From NCBI GenBank assembly GCA_010093705.1, contig MU006094.1:1277550-1341549 (forward strand): DNA of 64,000 nucleotides, read 5' to 3'. Shown one piece after another: positions 1 to 10,800 of this stretch. Positions within the stretch are counted from its first letter, which is position 1, and every line of letters starts with the position of its first letter. A program made the translations under genes and the position numbers. Below the pieces are notes generated by a model, which was not told the DNA's origin, searched no databases, and was given only the letters and a program-made list of their open reading frames with translations. This DNA comes from Patellaria atrata CBS 101060. Lineage: Eukaryota > Ascomycota > Dothideomycetes > Patellariales > Patellariaceae.

Positions 1-2
1 GG

Positions 3-194
3 ATTGGTGTTGAATTTGAGTTGGCGCAAAGTGAGTTACTCTTGAAGTTGCGATTCGGGGGTGAGAGTCTATTTACCCGCATACAAGAGAGTGGACACCT
101 GCGTCCAGCGATTCTCAAGTACCTTCGAACTCAGGCCCTGCAATTATCAAAAGAAGGTCTGCGACTTATGAGAGTCTCTAGAGGAGGCAATTGA
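3..194 (+). other. Possible exon of a gene entering from the left edge
   Basis: The frame beginning at base 3 is open for 63 codons to a TGA at 192-194. It reads like protein: acidic and leucine-rich at first, then LFTRIQESGHLRPAIL, then a leucine-rich stretch. No start is visible, so it could be the 3' end of a gene that starts outside the window, or an upstream exon of the next gene. I recognise no family. Composition alone supports it. Confidence 0.25.
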
Positions 195-383
195 GAAGTC
201 TCTCGAGGCTCTTGATCTAATGTTCTTGCCGTCGATGATGCTCAGCTGTCACGGGACTAGGAGCCCTTGGTGGCGCCTTCCGTTCCTCTCCCTGAAGGTG
301 ACGTGTTGAAGATGTAAACAGAGCAGCAACCTGGACTACTGTTCTCCACCCCATTTCCTGCAAAAGAATAGTTTGGTCTCAGA

Positions 384-1301
384 ATGCCCCCAGCTCGAAT
401 CATCGGAGGCCCGCCTGTGCCGAAACGTTGAGGAAAAGAGAACCATGTCTTCGAATCGGATCGTCTGAAGCACAACGCCAATGCCAGCAAAGCGAAGGAA
501 GTGCAGAGCGGACCGGCATCGAGTTCTTCCAGGGAGCCGCTGGCTGAAGTGCGCAATGGGAAGCCTAGATCCACCAAGCCGGCGGCCAACAACGGTCATC
601 GTCCCGCGGGTATGCATCCTGATTTTATCAAGATGCTGGAAGAGAGCCGTAGGAAGCGTGAAGCCGCGGAAGCAGTCGAGCAAGCAGCTCGTGAAAAGCA
701 CGAACGGGAGCTGGACGCCGAAAAGGACTATGTGACCATTGGTCGGCCGTGGTGGGACTGGAGTCGCGAGCATGATCTTGGCTTCTTCTCTGATACCCCT
801 AAAGAGAAGCGGGAAGAGCTTACCAGAGAGTACGAGAAGCAGAGAGTCACTTATTCGAATAAGCCATCTGCAGAATTCCCGGAGTGGAAGTGGGTCATGA
901 GCAAGCGTGCGACGCTGATGCTAGAGGACTTCGATGAGCTTCTCAAGAAAAGAGATCCAGACGAGTACGATGTGTACTTTGGGAGCAACTTCTTCGGATA
1001 CGGCGTTCAGGAAGTCATCGACACGCACATGCAGTCCTTCTTTGAGGAGTACCGCAAGGGTAATTCCAACACGCTTCTGCTATGGAGTTACATGGAAGCG
1101 ATGGCCTTCTTCCTCGCTGGCGGCAGCGGTGCGATGCACGCTTGGTACAGTGAGTACACAACATGAGCGGCTCGAGCATTTCTGGTCTGAAACTGACTCC
1201 TTGCAACAGTGTGCGATGACAGCGAACGCAACTTCGAGCAATTGCTCATCATCGGAGTGGCTCTCCTCACCATGTTGAACACATTCGAGAAGGAGATCTA
1301 G
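384..1301 (+). pseudogene. Hypothetical protein gene with an in-frame TGA after codon 15
   Basis: The ATG at 384 opens a frame that hits TGA at 429-431 and then stays open in the same frame to 1149. A GT-AG intron at 1150-1209 joins it to an exon ending in TAG at 1299-1301. The residues either side of the TGA (MPPARIIGGPPVPKR before, the FESDRLKHN segment after) read as one protein, and the codon before it is CGT, so a CGA-to-TGA change is a simple explanation. The main body is charged, with a coiled-coil-like stretch near EESRRKREAAEAVEQAAREK and aromatic motifs such as GRPWWDWSREHDLGFF. The C-terminus after splicing is CDDSERNFEQLL followed by a hydrophobic stretch. If the stop is real, translation could begin at the in-frame ATG at 612, giving a shorter protein. 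Family not recognised. Confidence 0.6.
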
Positions 1302-1324
1302 AACTCTGTACCCAACATGGGCAG

Positions 1325-1670
1325 AACTAACTCCTCGAATACTGCGAAGATCTGGGCCACCACGGCGAGCAAAGCGCTTGAGCTGCCGGACTAGACTGCC
1401 CTCAATATCACGCCCCGGGCGCGGTTGGAGGGCAATGGGTTGAACAGCCCGTCTGTGGAATTCTCGAAGCGCACGACGACAGAGCGGCACCCGGGAAAGC
1501 TTGTCCCAGTACTCTGGAGGAGTCCTGCTCTGCGATGGATATGGCGGCTTTTGGCGTTTGGCAGGTGGTTGTGGTTGTGGTTCCGATTCTGGCTCTGCTG
1601 TTGGCGCTGCTTCGACTCGTCGTTTTCGTTTTCGACTTTGAGACCTCAGCTCTTGCTTCAAAGGCACCAT
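1325..1670 (-). pseudogene. Fragment of a dispersed fungal hypothetical-protein family
   Basis: Reading leftward from the ATG at 1670, the ORF has a basic and then Pro/Gln/Glu-rich N-terminus. It continues with TPPEYWDKLSRVPLCRRALREF and, about 45 residues on, a segment ending LKRFARRGGPDLRSIRGV. I remember this block (a Y/F-WD-LS, then RALRE-R, then FAR-GGPDL-LRG) as a recurrent feature of multi-copy fungal hypothetical proteins. After RGV the reading frame no longer resembles the family, so the copy seems truncated. It lies tail-to-tail with the preceding + strand gene. No function is known to me. Confidence 0.5.
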
Positions 1671-2037
1671 TGGTCCTGGACAAGTGGTGGGGGGGTTCTA
1701 TAGATATCGACATTGGGAGTTTGCTTGCGCGCCGTGAAATTGTGGAACTGCGATGGGGGAGCATTGCAAGTCTTGGCGGGTGCTTAGCAGTGGCGATGAC
1801 TCACGGACTGCCTGCAGCTGCGTATCAATTGGCGCGCGTTGCTCTAGCCCCCAGCTATTAATCGGGAGGGTATGCGCTAATATTTAGTGCGACTCCTCTC
1901 GGATTAGGCCTGTCGCAGCACGCGCCTTCAACCCACGTTCTCTTCATTCCTGCACACCACCATTGCAAGCTTTGCGGAACCTGGTGAAAGCGCGCAATTG
2001 CGATTGTCGACATGCGCTGCCCGTCTTCCTCCTCGCT

Positions 2038-3032
2038 ATGAAGCCTCTTATCGTACGAGACAAATATCAGCTAGACCTTCGACTGGGCTATGGCTCGTAT
2101 GGCGAAGTGTACGAAGGTGAGAGTACGTCGTTGCGTTTGTGACAACGACTGATTGAGACAGGCTACTACATCGAAACCGGCAAAGCAGTGGCTCTTAAAC
2201 TTGAGTATAACCAAGTTAATCCTTCACAACTCAAAAATGAAGTCGAAATCTATAGAAAACTTGAGACCGGCAATGGTATCCCTCAGGTATACTGGCATGG
2301 CTCTAAATGCGAGTTTAGGGTAATGGCATTTAAGCTCTTAGGCCCAAGCCTGGAGAACCTTTTTAACTATTGCGGCTGCAAATTCTCGCTCAAGACTGTG
2401 CTGTTACTTACAGACTAGCTTATCTCTCGATTCTAGTATATTCATTCGAAGGGATATATCTATAGAGATGTTAAGCCGGACAATCTGCTTACGGGTACCG
2501 GTACAAAAGGCAGTACTGTCTATATGACAGATATTGGACTGGCTAAAGAGATTGAAGATCTGGACAGGTACAGCTACTCTATTATCAGCACGCTGTAATA
2601 TGCCAGCATCAACGCACATCTAGGAAAAGGTGAGTACAACAGATTATACGTAAGACCTTTCTGATATGCAATTGCAGAGCAATCACCTCGTGATAACTTG
2701 GAATATTTAGATCTGTTCTCTTATACTTCCTTAAGGGCTCACTTCCCTGGCAGGGCTTAAAGTATAGATCTAAGGGAAAAGAGAAGATGATTCTTAAGAA
2801 GTAGCAAGCAGAGAAGCGGCAGGCTAAGAAGCGCAGTCTCTTTAATGGTATTCCTATTAAGTTTAAGAAGTACTTTGAGCTCATCCGGTCCGATAAGGAG
2901 CTCGACTATAGACGTTTACGATGCCTGTTCCGCGATTTGTTCTGCCGCCAGTGCTTTCAGTGTGACAATGTTTTTGATTGGACTAAACTAATGTTTCTGG
3001 AGAAGCTAGAAGCAGAACAGGAGTCGAATTGA
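2038..3032 (+). pseudogene. Casein kinase I-like protein kinase pseudogene
   Basis: From ATG 2038 the frame reads as a CK1-type kinase: a glycine loop (LGYGSYGEVYE), an intron after GAA-G, the VAL-K-L lysine strand (AVALKLE), and PQVYWHG. Further on are the catalytic loop YRDVKPDN (the usual HRD has Y for H), the magnesium-binding region TDIGLAKEI, the CK1 hallmark YASINAHLGK, and the tail NVFDWTKLMFLEKL. The frame is broken by TAG codons near 2416 and 2443, a TAA just before YASIN, a frameshift near 2755 within the PW/WQGLK region, and another TAG near 2807. Some changes fit C-to-T/G-to-A mutation (CAG to TAG, HRD to YRD), others do not. It is certainly a CK1 relative and certainly not translatable as one protein. 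Fungal genomes often carry expanded, partly decayed CK1 copies. Confidence 0.85.
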
Positions 3033-4971
3033 TACCCTCTGCGAAAAATGTAACATACGAATGAAATTTCAACCCCATGCATACATGTTTGACAACACTT
3101 ATGATGTCCCTATCTAGCATTATTGGCGTTGTCAATGTGTGCTACTCGGGTACCAAGAATTTCTACTCACCTCATGGCCAAGCAACTTTCATTCCTCAGA
3201 CTGCTCCGCTTTCCCTGGTCGTCTCACTCTCGCATCGGGGACAGCACATCCCAGGATACTGCCTGTGCTCCAACAAATAGAATTGCACCTCAACTCGGCT
3301 AATCAGCTCCAGCAACTGGCCATTGAAGTCGTCGGCGAGTGATTCAACCATTTTGTCGTCGTTGTCATCCGACCTGTTGAAGGCGATGCGGAAGAGGTGG
3401 CTGCCGATGCAACCTCCATCACAGCATGCTCGCATGCTTGCATGAATGTACAGCTACCTAGTCATAGTCTGCTGTCTCATCAAGCGCCTAGGCATACTAG
3501 CACGGATAAGCAGCCTATTATAGTGCCAAACAATAAGCTATTATTACAGGGGTACTATAAGTCTTGTATCCACCCAGCTTGCGCAGAAGACGTATTAGAT
3601 TACGCTCTAAAAGCCTGCTGGCACTAGCTGTCTATATTATACTCGTTGAGCATCATGCATTGCTTACGTCGCAGTTCAGGCAGCAGAGAGGCGCTTGACG
3701 GAACCACGTCCCAACGTTTCTACTTCCAGTGAGCATACTTTAACCCTGTACACAGTATAATATGACCTGCTCGTAGCAGTAGTTTCTCACACAGCCCCGC
3801 TTAACTATAGCTAATATGCCTCCTATAGAGGATTCATTCTCTAATTAGATATCTCTAGCTCGCCCCTGGGTGTCACCAAGAGCTTGTAACTTCTTAAGCG
3901 TAGCTTTGACGACGACAGACGTCCTGCAATGTATGGCTTCAGCTCGTCTGGTAGGCGCATCGTCAAACAACCCGCGCCCTCATAGTGGCTTTGACGACGA
4001 CAGACGTCCTGCAATGTATGGTTCCGACTCGCTCGGAAGGCGCATCGTCAAACAACTCGTCACTCTTTGGCGGTGGCGGCAGCGGGTCCTCCTTCATGGT
4101 GATGTTTTGTTCAAGGTCATCACTCGCGATCCTCGTCCAGTCATTGGTGACCCCTTCTTATCTGTCCGGTGGAAGCTTTGCCTTTGGTAAGAATAGAACA
4201 GACTAACCTTACCGTAAGACTTGGGGAGACTTTGGCTATTATTACTTCTGTTCGGGGGCTTCGGATGAAAACAACTCAGTGAGCTGATAGTTTTTCGACG
4301 TAAAGTCTCTTTACAACTTGATTGAAGATAAATATTCAAAACCTTTTAAATTCTGCTTTGTGAAAGCTGCAAAAATCGTTATGTACCACTCGGTGAATAT
4401 GTGAATTGAATTATTCAAGCCGTGTTGAGGACTGTAGATCAATGGAAAGTATTGCCGGTACAGGTGGTCAAAGAGCTAAGCCACGGATGACTGGGGCCCG
4501 AAAATGGGACCAGTCAGTCTGTGACACCTCATATCCGTACGAGCTGATTGGGGCCCAATTTCAGACCCTTTTCATGCTGCTCAGGCTTGGATCAAGCACG
4601 ATCACGCCGGCTCACGTTGGCTCATGAGTGCTCAGCCACAGCTCGAGTTGCTTACTAACAGCTCACGTTACACCCCGGCGTAACTCACGTCTCAAAACAG
4701 AAATGGACACTGTATGAGGGCATTTTGTCCCCGTGTATCTTGCGCTATATCACATTTCGGGTCAAGTATATGTTCAGTTTTTACACCTAAATATTTCGTC
4801 CAGAGTCAAGAGAATTAAGGAAAGACATTATCATAAACGACATGTATTTGGCACCCCAACTTTAGCGCCAGCGCTTCAATTTTGACCTATAAACTCTCAT
4901 TAATCCTTCCAGGTGAATGCTATGTGATATGGTTGACCAGATGAATGCACACAGCCGTTGCCCAGGTAAAC
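3033..4971. other. Gene-poor stretch with decayed sequence and a tandem duplication
   Basis: No convincing gene. A minus-strand open frame at 3196-3435 (ADDFNGQLLELISRVEVQFYL region) has protein-like composition but no recognisable family. The segment 3440-3870 is rich in TATA/CTA-type words as expected of mutated repeats. The 85-bp duplication at 3903-4063 is listed separately. Confidence 0.5.
3903..4063. repeat. Two-copy 85-bp tandem duplication
   Basis: The unit beginning GCTTTGACGACGACAGACGT at 3903 recurs at 3988, a period of 85 bp. Most of the unit is conserved, including GCAATGTATGG and GGCGCATCGTCAAACAAC, with a few substitutions in the middle. In one frame both units would encode FDDDRRPAMYG, but the first copy is followed by a stop, so coding use is doubtful. 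Confidence 0.85.
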
Positions 4972-6153
4972 TCAAATGAGCTGACCTCTATTCCGTCTCA
5001 CAACTTCGCGGCGCCGCCACTCCTTAGCCATAGAGTCAGTGCGGCGTACGTGAATAAGAACTTCTCTACGTCTGTTGTTGCCATTCAGCAGGCCACGAAG
5101 GAAACCACCACCGTTGGCGTCGTTGTCGGCATCGGTATTAGCAGTATTACCTTGATTATTATCATTGGTTTGAGTCTGTGTTCCCGTCCCGGAATTTATA
5201 TTTGCGTTCGTCTGCGTCCCTGGCTGGGTATTCGTATTACCACCATTCACTGCGCCTATGTTCGTATTTTCTTGGGTATTTGTAGTGGTGCCTTGATTTG
5301 CACCTGTCTGAGCAGTCGTATCGACTGTGTTGAGATTTTGAGCAGCAGTTCCTTGAGTACCAACTCCAGTTACAGTGTTTCCTGCTGTAGCACCCGCAGT
5401 CTGGACCATCTGTACAGGAACACATCCTCCGAAGGGACCAGCCCTAGCTGGGTTCTCGCAGCGAACCATGCAGACACCCGTTTGGCCTGCAACTGTACCA
5501 GTACAGGTAACACCTGCTGGCATTTGAGCGGTAAGCGGCTGATACACTACCAGTTAGCGATTATTTTGAATTGTTTTAGGCCTAGAACTCACGAAGTCAG
5601 TAGCCTCTCCATCACGCTCACGCCCTCTATTACCCGGTACCTGCTGGGTCACCGTCATAGCCTGAAAGCTGGTCCCCGTTCCAGTTGGATCTACCATACA
5701 AGTGTATGGGCCAGCACCATCTGCATTGACTTGGTGGAGTGTCATCATGACTTGTCCGCCCTGGCTGACCTGAGGGAGAGTTCCGCTACCAGCTGCCATT
5801 ACGGCGGCAGTTCCGGACTCAACGTCATTATCTCCTCCCTTTAAAATGTGAGATTATGATCTGATGTGAGAGATGAAGACATACACCAAGAGTTTCGCCG
5901 CAAGCATCGGCTTGGTCGCCCTGAAAACGAGTAGTATCCTGCTGAAATGGACGGCGTCTCGTCCCGTCTCGCGGGGTAGAAGCATCAACTGGTTGTATTA
6001 ATTAAGTATAAACTCCGCAGGGGGTGGAAGCGTACTCCCGATTGCGGTTCCGTCACCACCTTGGTCACCTGTAGCTGCCACGATTGCACCATGTCCAGCA
6101 GCAAGATCGCTATAAGCAATAAGTCCGACAACAACGAGAGTTGAAACATACAT
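4972..6153 (-). CDS. Egh16-like (DUF3129) cell-surface/virulence-associated protein
   Basis: Four exons read leftward: 6153-6036, 5988-5885, 5838-5593 and 5538-4972, joined by introns of 47, 46 and 54 bp, giving 344 residues. The N-terminus is a signal peptide ([20 protein letters not shown]) followed by HGAIV. The Egh16 family block then runs in order: [77 protein letters not shown], and [17 protein letters not shown]. The splice sites were chosen because they restore this consensus without gaps. About 100 residues of low-complexity T/N/Q/G follow, then a basic end (NNRRREVL, then [14 protein letters not shown]). Family members, first described from powdery mildew as gEgh16, are secreted or wall-associated and often induced during appressorium formation. 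Function in this organism is inferred from the family only. Confidence 0.9.
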
Positions 6154-7702
6154 CCTGAACCTGCAGGTAAGAGGTGAAAGTATAGAAATGGAAAGGAGAA
6201 GCTTGGAATTATTTTTTTGATTGCAGATGCTGGGCTTGCTGTCGCTTGAGCTGCTGAAGAATCCAGTCCGGACGATCTATTTATCATTATATAGATATGC
6301 CAAGTCATTCATTCTTCAACACCCTAAGAGATCCCGTCACTTAAAGTTCTTACAATGCACATCTTGAGACTGTACTAGAAGATTAGAAACATCTGCAGGA
6401 GCGAAATTCTTTCCGAATATGGTCTTTCTCTTTCCATAAACGACACCACATTCAAAAAGTCAAAACAGGCCAAAGCTTGTCAAATAGAAGTAGCAATAAG
6501 ACTAGCGGATGTGATAGTTGTGCTCAGAGGCTGTGTCAATGAAAGTATATTTACTCTAACCAATGAGATATGAAAGGTATTGGAAACGACCCTGCCTCCA
6601 AGCCTTACTCGGGTAGGGATATAAGCTTTGAAAGGAACCACCTACATGTTTGCTCCTGTTGGAATTTATGAGAGACTGAAGAAAATTGTAAATAGTGTGA
6701 ACATCATTGACTTGGACATTTAACTTTGAGGATTGTAATTACTTCATCTCTTCGATATTTCAAACTATCCTATAGAGGTATATGCTCGCTGGATCCAGTG
6801 CAAATTCAATTATACTATTCAAAAAGTTAGAGGCTATAGTGGGTGTTTCTGTTCCTTTTGGTAAACTGGAGTGTTTTGGAACAACAGCTGGATCCCGGGG
6901 GGTCGCCAACGATTCGAATCATGATTCTTCTGAGACGATGTGATAGTGGCCATGTACGATTCTCCAAACCGAGGTTTGTAAAGATCTAGAAGAAATATTT
7001 AAGATTATAGTAAGGCTGTATCTTCGGAAGAGAAGCATCCGTCCTGGTTCGAAGGGTTGCCTAGTGAAAAGCAAGTTTCGCACCTGCATCTAGATCCTGC
7101 TGCCGAGGTCAGCGTAGGAAAATGTCATACTAAGACGAAAAACACGACTCTAAATATGTATCACACGCATATGTATAGTTTCGTGTGTTGTGGTGGGAAG
7201 TTTCAGGTCGACAGGAGGTTATAAGTTTCAAGATCTCCGTTCAAGCTTTCCCGTTTTAGGTCCTCATGTTTCGCTAACGCCCAAACGCTATCATGATCAC
7301 ATCGCATTGAGCTGTAGGTTTTCTGCTTGAACACTCGATAGTAATTCAAAACTGAAAACAATGAATATCCTCATTTGGTTGTCACCTGGACAATTCTGTG
7401 CGAGAGTTCAATCTCCACTTTGTCGTAGTATCTCCTAGGCTATGACACTGTACCATATGGTGCTCCGTCAATATGGACTTCGACTCTGCTCTACATTCTG
7501 AGATTAACTGTGTAGAAGACCACAAACTGTTCGAGTTCCTAGACTGCGTATCTTAGAAGAGCTATTGGCACTTTACGTTCGCGTGTTCGCCGAAGGGTAC
7601 AGTAAAGTAATGGTATATAACCGAAGTGTGCCAAACGTGATGAGGGATACGTACTGAAGCCGACCTAGCTCAGAGTGGACCTCTCTTCATTTTTGATTCT
7701 AT
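6154..7702. other. 1.5-kb AT-rich intergenic region
   Basis: Stops are frequent in all frames and I see no gene. It contains the upstream region of the Egh16-like gene and the 3' side of TRM44. B-box-like words near 6913 and 7045 were checked for tRNA structure and rejected. Confidence 0.5.
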
Positions 7703-9727
7703 TCAGTGCTCGCCCTTCTTTGCTCTCAACTTCTCTGCCTTCTCGATCCATTGCGTACTGAGCTCTTCCAAATTAAGCCCTATGCTTCTTCGCTTGATTT
7801 CACACTCTAAAAGTGCTTCTACGTCTCTCCGCCTAGTTTCATAATCCCTCGCGCCTGTTTCAAATCTAGGAGCTCGGCATCGACCGAGCACTGCTGCATT
7901 TCTAGTACTAGGTATTCTTAGCATCTCACTCTCGGGGATAAAGCCCAAAGATGATGTGAGATGGGAAACCCAAGAAACTAAGGACGAGTAAGCGGAAGGT
8001 TGGCTGTTAGGCTTGCTTTTCATTTTCGAGTCTTCACTGACTTCTCCACTAGTGAACTTTGAACGTAGGGTTTTGAGGTCCCCTTTGGCAAGATTGCTTT
8101 CCGAGGCATCTGAAGCTGATAACATCGAAGAAGACATGCTAGATGTATTGGAACTGAATGTGGGCGCACGAGATCGAGCCCCTGAAAAGTCGTGCGAACA
8201 ACACGGGATTGCAATGAAGGGCGAGTCGCTGAGGTGCGCCAGAATCGGTGTCCACGGAGTGAGTTCATCAGCATGATTAGAGATTATGAATGTCCCTGAT
8301 GGAAAAGTCCCGTTGTGAGTATTGAACGTTGCTTTTCCAGTGGCCGGCTCCGCGCTATACTGGGAGAAGACATCCGCCAACTCACCATCGCCATTGCGTC
8401 TTAGGTTTAAAGAGGAGGTTTCGGTGATTGCATGTACCTTTCCGGCATCTTGAAGGATCTTTGGGATTAAGATCATTTGCTTGATATGTTTCCGCACATA
8501 CTCGGGGAAAACGCTCCAGGACTTTCGACTCCGAGCATCGAATCCAGAACCTTCGTATCCTTCTTGAAGCAGGACATTTACAAGTACGCCATTCCCGCAC
8601 CCAATATCTACAAAGCCAGGGAAATTCTTATTCTTTTCCGCTGATCCGTACATATCCTTCCAGAGCTCTATCAGGAAAGCCGCTATGCCGAGATCCTCGA
8701 AAACATGCTTAGCTGGATCCGTTTGCTCAACCCATTCTCCAATCAACCGCTTCGCGTATTTCACTTTTAGGCGTGCATATGTGTCTTGAAACCGTGCTTG
8801 TGGGATAACGAGATCGTGATGCACACGCTTGACATACCCATCAGCACGTCCGATTCCATGACGATGGATAATGCGCAGTAAAGTAAGAGCGGTACGTGCA
8901 AGACGAGTGTCTAGAGTAGTATCCGAGAACATGGAGTAATGTATTGAGAGTGTTCCAGGTGATCTTGAGCTTTGGCCAAGGGACGAGTTTAGAGACGGGG
9001 GATACCAAGTGTACATGAACGCAAGGGCGCGAACAGCAGGATGGTACCACGGTATCTGATCCGGAGTTTCAGTATGTGGTATGTAGACAACTAGATAGTT
9101 TTCTTTTGTGATTCTCTCAGCGTGGAACCCAATATCCCTTTGCGCATAACCGCCTTCACATTGGGATTGCGCATTCACTCCAGTTTTATGGTGCTGTCGT
9201 TCAGCTGATCGAAAGAAATGGCATGTTTGTACAAGAGACTTGTCTAGTTGTTGATTCCGAGGTACCATCCTTCTCGTTATCGTCCGCTCCCACTGATACC
9301 CCGGGACACAAATAGCGATAGGCTTCAATTCTTCGCTCATGTATTTTACAAACTTGCTATTACTCCATGGCAAGATTCGTTCGCGTATTCGGTCTGATGA
9401 AATACTTTGCTCTTCAAGCTCATTTTCCAGTAATGAAGCATCCTTTTCACTATCCCAGAAGATTTCAGCCCTTGCTAAATGCGTAGATGAGATTTCGGGA
9501 TGTTTGATCAAGTTGTCCATAACATCAAGGAAATACTGCGGTACAAAATTGCAGGGCGTAGCTACAATAGACAACCATATTTCATCAGGTAATGCAAAGA
9601 TCGGAGCTTGCTGAGTCAGGTCTTGTGGTATGAAACCTTTCTTGCCTTTTTCCTGGGCAAGGTCGAGCACGGAGGGATGTGCAGAGCTAATATCAGGACT
9701 CATTGCGAAAGACGAATTTGATACCAT
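7703..9727 (-). CDS. TRM44: tRNA (uracil-O(2)-)-methyltransferase TRM44
   Basis: A single uninterrupted 674-residue frame. TRM44 2'-O-methylates U44 of tRNA-Ser with S-adenosylmethionine. Family signatures visible in order are IWLSIVATPCNFVPQYFL in the N-terminal part, AFMYTW mid-protein, and the SAM-binding segment FVDIGCGNGVLVNVLLQEGY then GFDARSRKSW in the second half. The C-terminal block is FIISNHADELTPWTPILA followed by FIAIPCCSHDFSG, with the double cysteine typical of the family. The ATG at 9727 is used; an in-frame second Met lies eight residues on, just before SPDISS. It stands alone, with its promoter side facing GNA1 across about 400 bp. Confidence 0.95.
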   Translation of the reverse strand: MVSNSSFAMSPDISSAHPSVLDLAQEKGKKGFIPQDLTQQAPIFALPDEIWLSIVATPCNFVPQYFLDVMDNLIKHPEISSTHLARAEIFWDSEKDASLLENELEEQSISSDRIRERILPWSNSKFVKYMSEELKPIAICVPGYQWERTITRRMVPRNQQLDKSLVQTCHFFRSAERQHHKTGVNAQSQCEGGYAQRDIGFHAERITKENYLVVYIPHTETPDQIPWYHPAVRALAFMYTWYPPSLNSSLGQSSRSPGTLSIHYSMFSDTTLDTRLARTALTLLRIIHRHGIGRADGYVKRVHHDLVIPQARFQDTYARLKVKYAKRLIGEWVEQTDPAKHVFEDLGIAAFLIELWKDMYGSAEKNKNFPGFVDIGCGNGVLVNVLLQEGYEGSGFDARSRKSWSVFPEYVRKHIKQMILIPKILQDAGKVHAITETSSLNLRRNGDGELADVFSQYSAEPATGKATFNTHNGTFPSGTFIISNHADELTPWTPILAHLSDSPFIAIPCCSHDFSGARSRAPTFSSNTSSMSSSMLSASDASESNLAKGDLKTLRSKFTSGEVSEDSKMKSKPNSQPSAYSSLVSWVSHLTSSLGFIPESEMLRIPSTRNAAVLGRCRAPRFETGARDYETRRRDVEALLECEIKRRSIGLNLEELSTQWIEKAEKLRAKKGEH

Positions 9728-10123
9728 AAGTTTCGACTTATAGAAACTGTACGGATGAGGTACTGCATTCTATTCAATACTGTGAGTGGGTGTGGTAGCT
9801 CACAAATCAGAAGGTGTTGAAAAGTAAAAGCTGCGATCGAGTCATGATACGGGCTAACCTTAAACAGAACGACTGAGTCAGCAACAAATCCAACAATACA
9901 AGACGACAAGGTACGCACGTAGTTCTTTGGTTGTTCCCTTCTGTTATTGTGTGAAAGATATCTATATTCTATACGTTAAGCATGTCTTAATCATTATGCC
10001 CTATGAAAATTTCCCAGCCGATATCCCAGGGAATTTCTTAGTATCTCTTTAACAAATCCATTAGTCCACCATCGACTGCAAATGATACATTTTCAGGTCA
10101 TATCCTGTTAGTCACCGCTTTGT
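9728..10123. other. Intergenic, TRM44 promoter side and GNA1 3' side
   Basis: About 400 bp holding the 5' side of TRM44 and the 3' flank of GNA1, both on the minus strand. No further gene or structured element is apparent. Confidence 0.5.
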
Positions 10124-10800
10124 TTATACACTTGACTTGGGTTTGTCGTAGTAGTGAGCCATCTGCAATCCAGCTCTTGAAAACTCGCACTTTTTGTAGA
10201 ATCCCTCGTTCGCTTCAGAACAGTCGAGGATAGACTATGGGGCACAGTCAGCGTTTTCTTCTTCACCACACCCTTTTAGGACTCAACCTCGCAGGTAGAG
10301 GGTTACCTTGTAACATCCAACATTTTCTGCCACGTAATCCAATGCTTGAATGATTCTTAACCCTAACTTTTTCCCTTGTTGGTCCTTTGCAACCGCAATA
10401 TCTTCAATATGCCCAACCAGCCCGAGGTTATGTATACTGTGAAGCAAACAGACATTAGCGCAATTATCCAGTACGCCTTGTTCTCCATCGCAAGAAACAC
10501 TTACAACTTCCTCTCTACTATCAAAGCTCCTGTTCCTACTACCTTGCCCTCGCCATTCACGACGCAGAGTAGAAAGTATTCATCGTTGCGCCCGCGCATC
10601 CACTCATATCTCTCGTTCCAGCCTTCCTCGGAAATGTCACCAACTTTCGTCAAGACGCGCAATACGTCCAAGAACCCCGCGTGGTAGTCACTCTTCTGTA
10701 GTGGACGGCAAGTGTATCCCTCGGGTAGAGCTGACAGCACAGTGGGAGATATCAGGGTCGGTGAGAAGAGAGGGTCAGAATCGCCATTCGTGTTTGCCAT
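10124..10800 (-). CDS. GNA1: Glucosamine-6-phosphate N-acetyltransferase (GNAT fold)
   Basis: Three exons, 10800-10505, 10436-10307 and 10234-10124, with introns of 68 and 72 bp, encode 178 residues. The enzyme transfers acetyl from acetyl-CoA to glucosamine-6-phosphate, an early step towards UDP-GlcNAc and chitin. Visible hallmarks: LPEGYTCRPLQKSDY near the N-terminus, YFLLCVV and VVGTGALIVERKF, then IHNLGLVGHIEDIAVAKDQQ (acetyl-CoA loop region QQGKKLGLRIIQ), ALDYVAENVGCYK, and the C-terminal LDCSEANEGFYKKC with GLQMAHYY. The length matches fungal GNA1 proteins. Splice phases close exactly (296, 130 and 111 nt). Residues KCEF sit where KCGF is the usual form, a minor substitution. Confidence 0.95.

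Noticed and set aside
4945-5844. 299-codon + strand open frame
   Set aside because: Antisense shadow of the Egh16-like exons, whose family motifs, splice sites and signal peptide are all on the minus strand.
6890-7070. B-box-like words GATTCGAATC and GGTTCGAAGG
   Set aside because: No A box or acceptor stem pairing upstream.
7700-9918. Antisense and alternative frames within TRM44, and the 72-codon frame just upstream
   Set aside because: Shadows; the TRM44 frame carries all conserved motifs.
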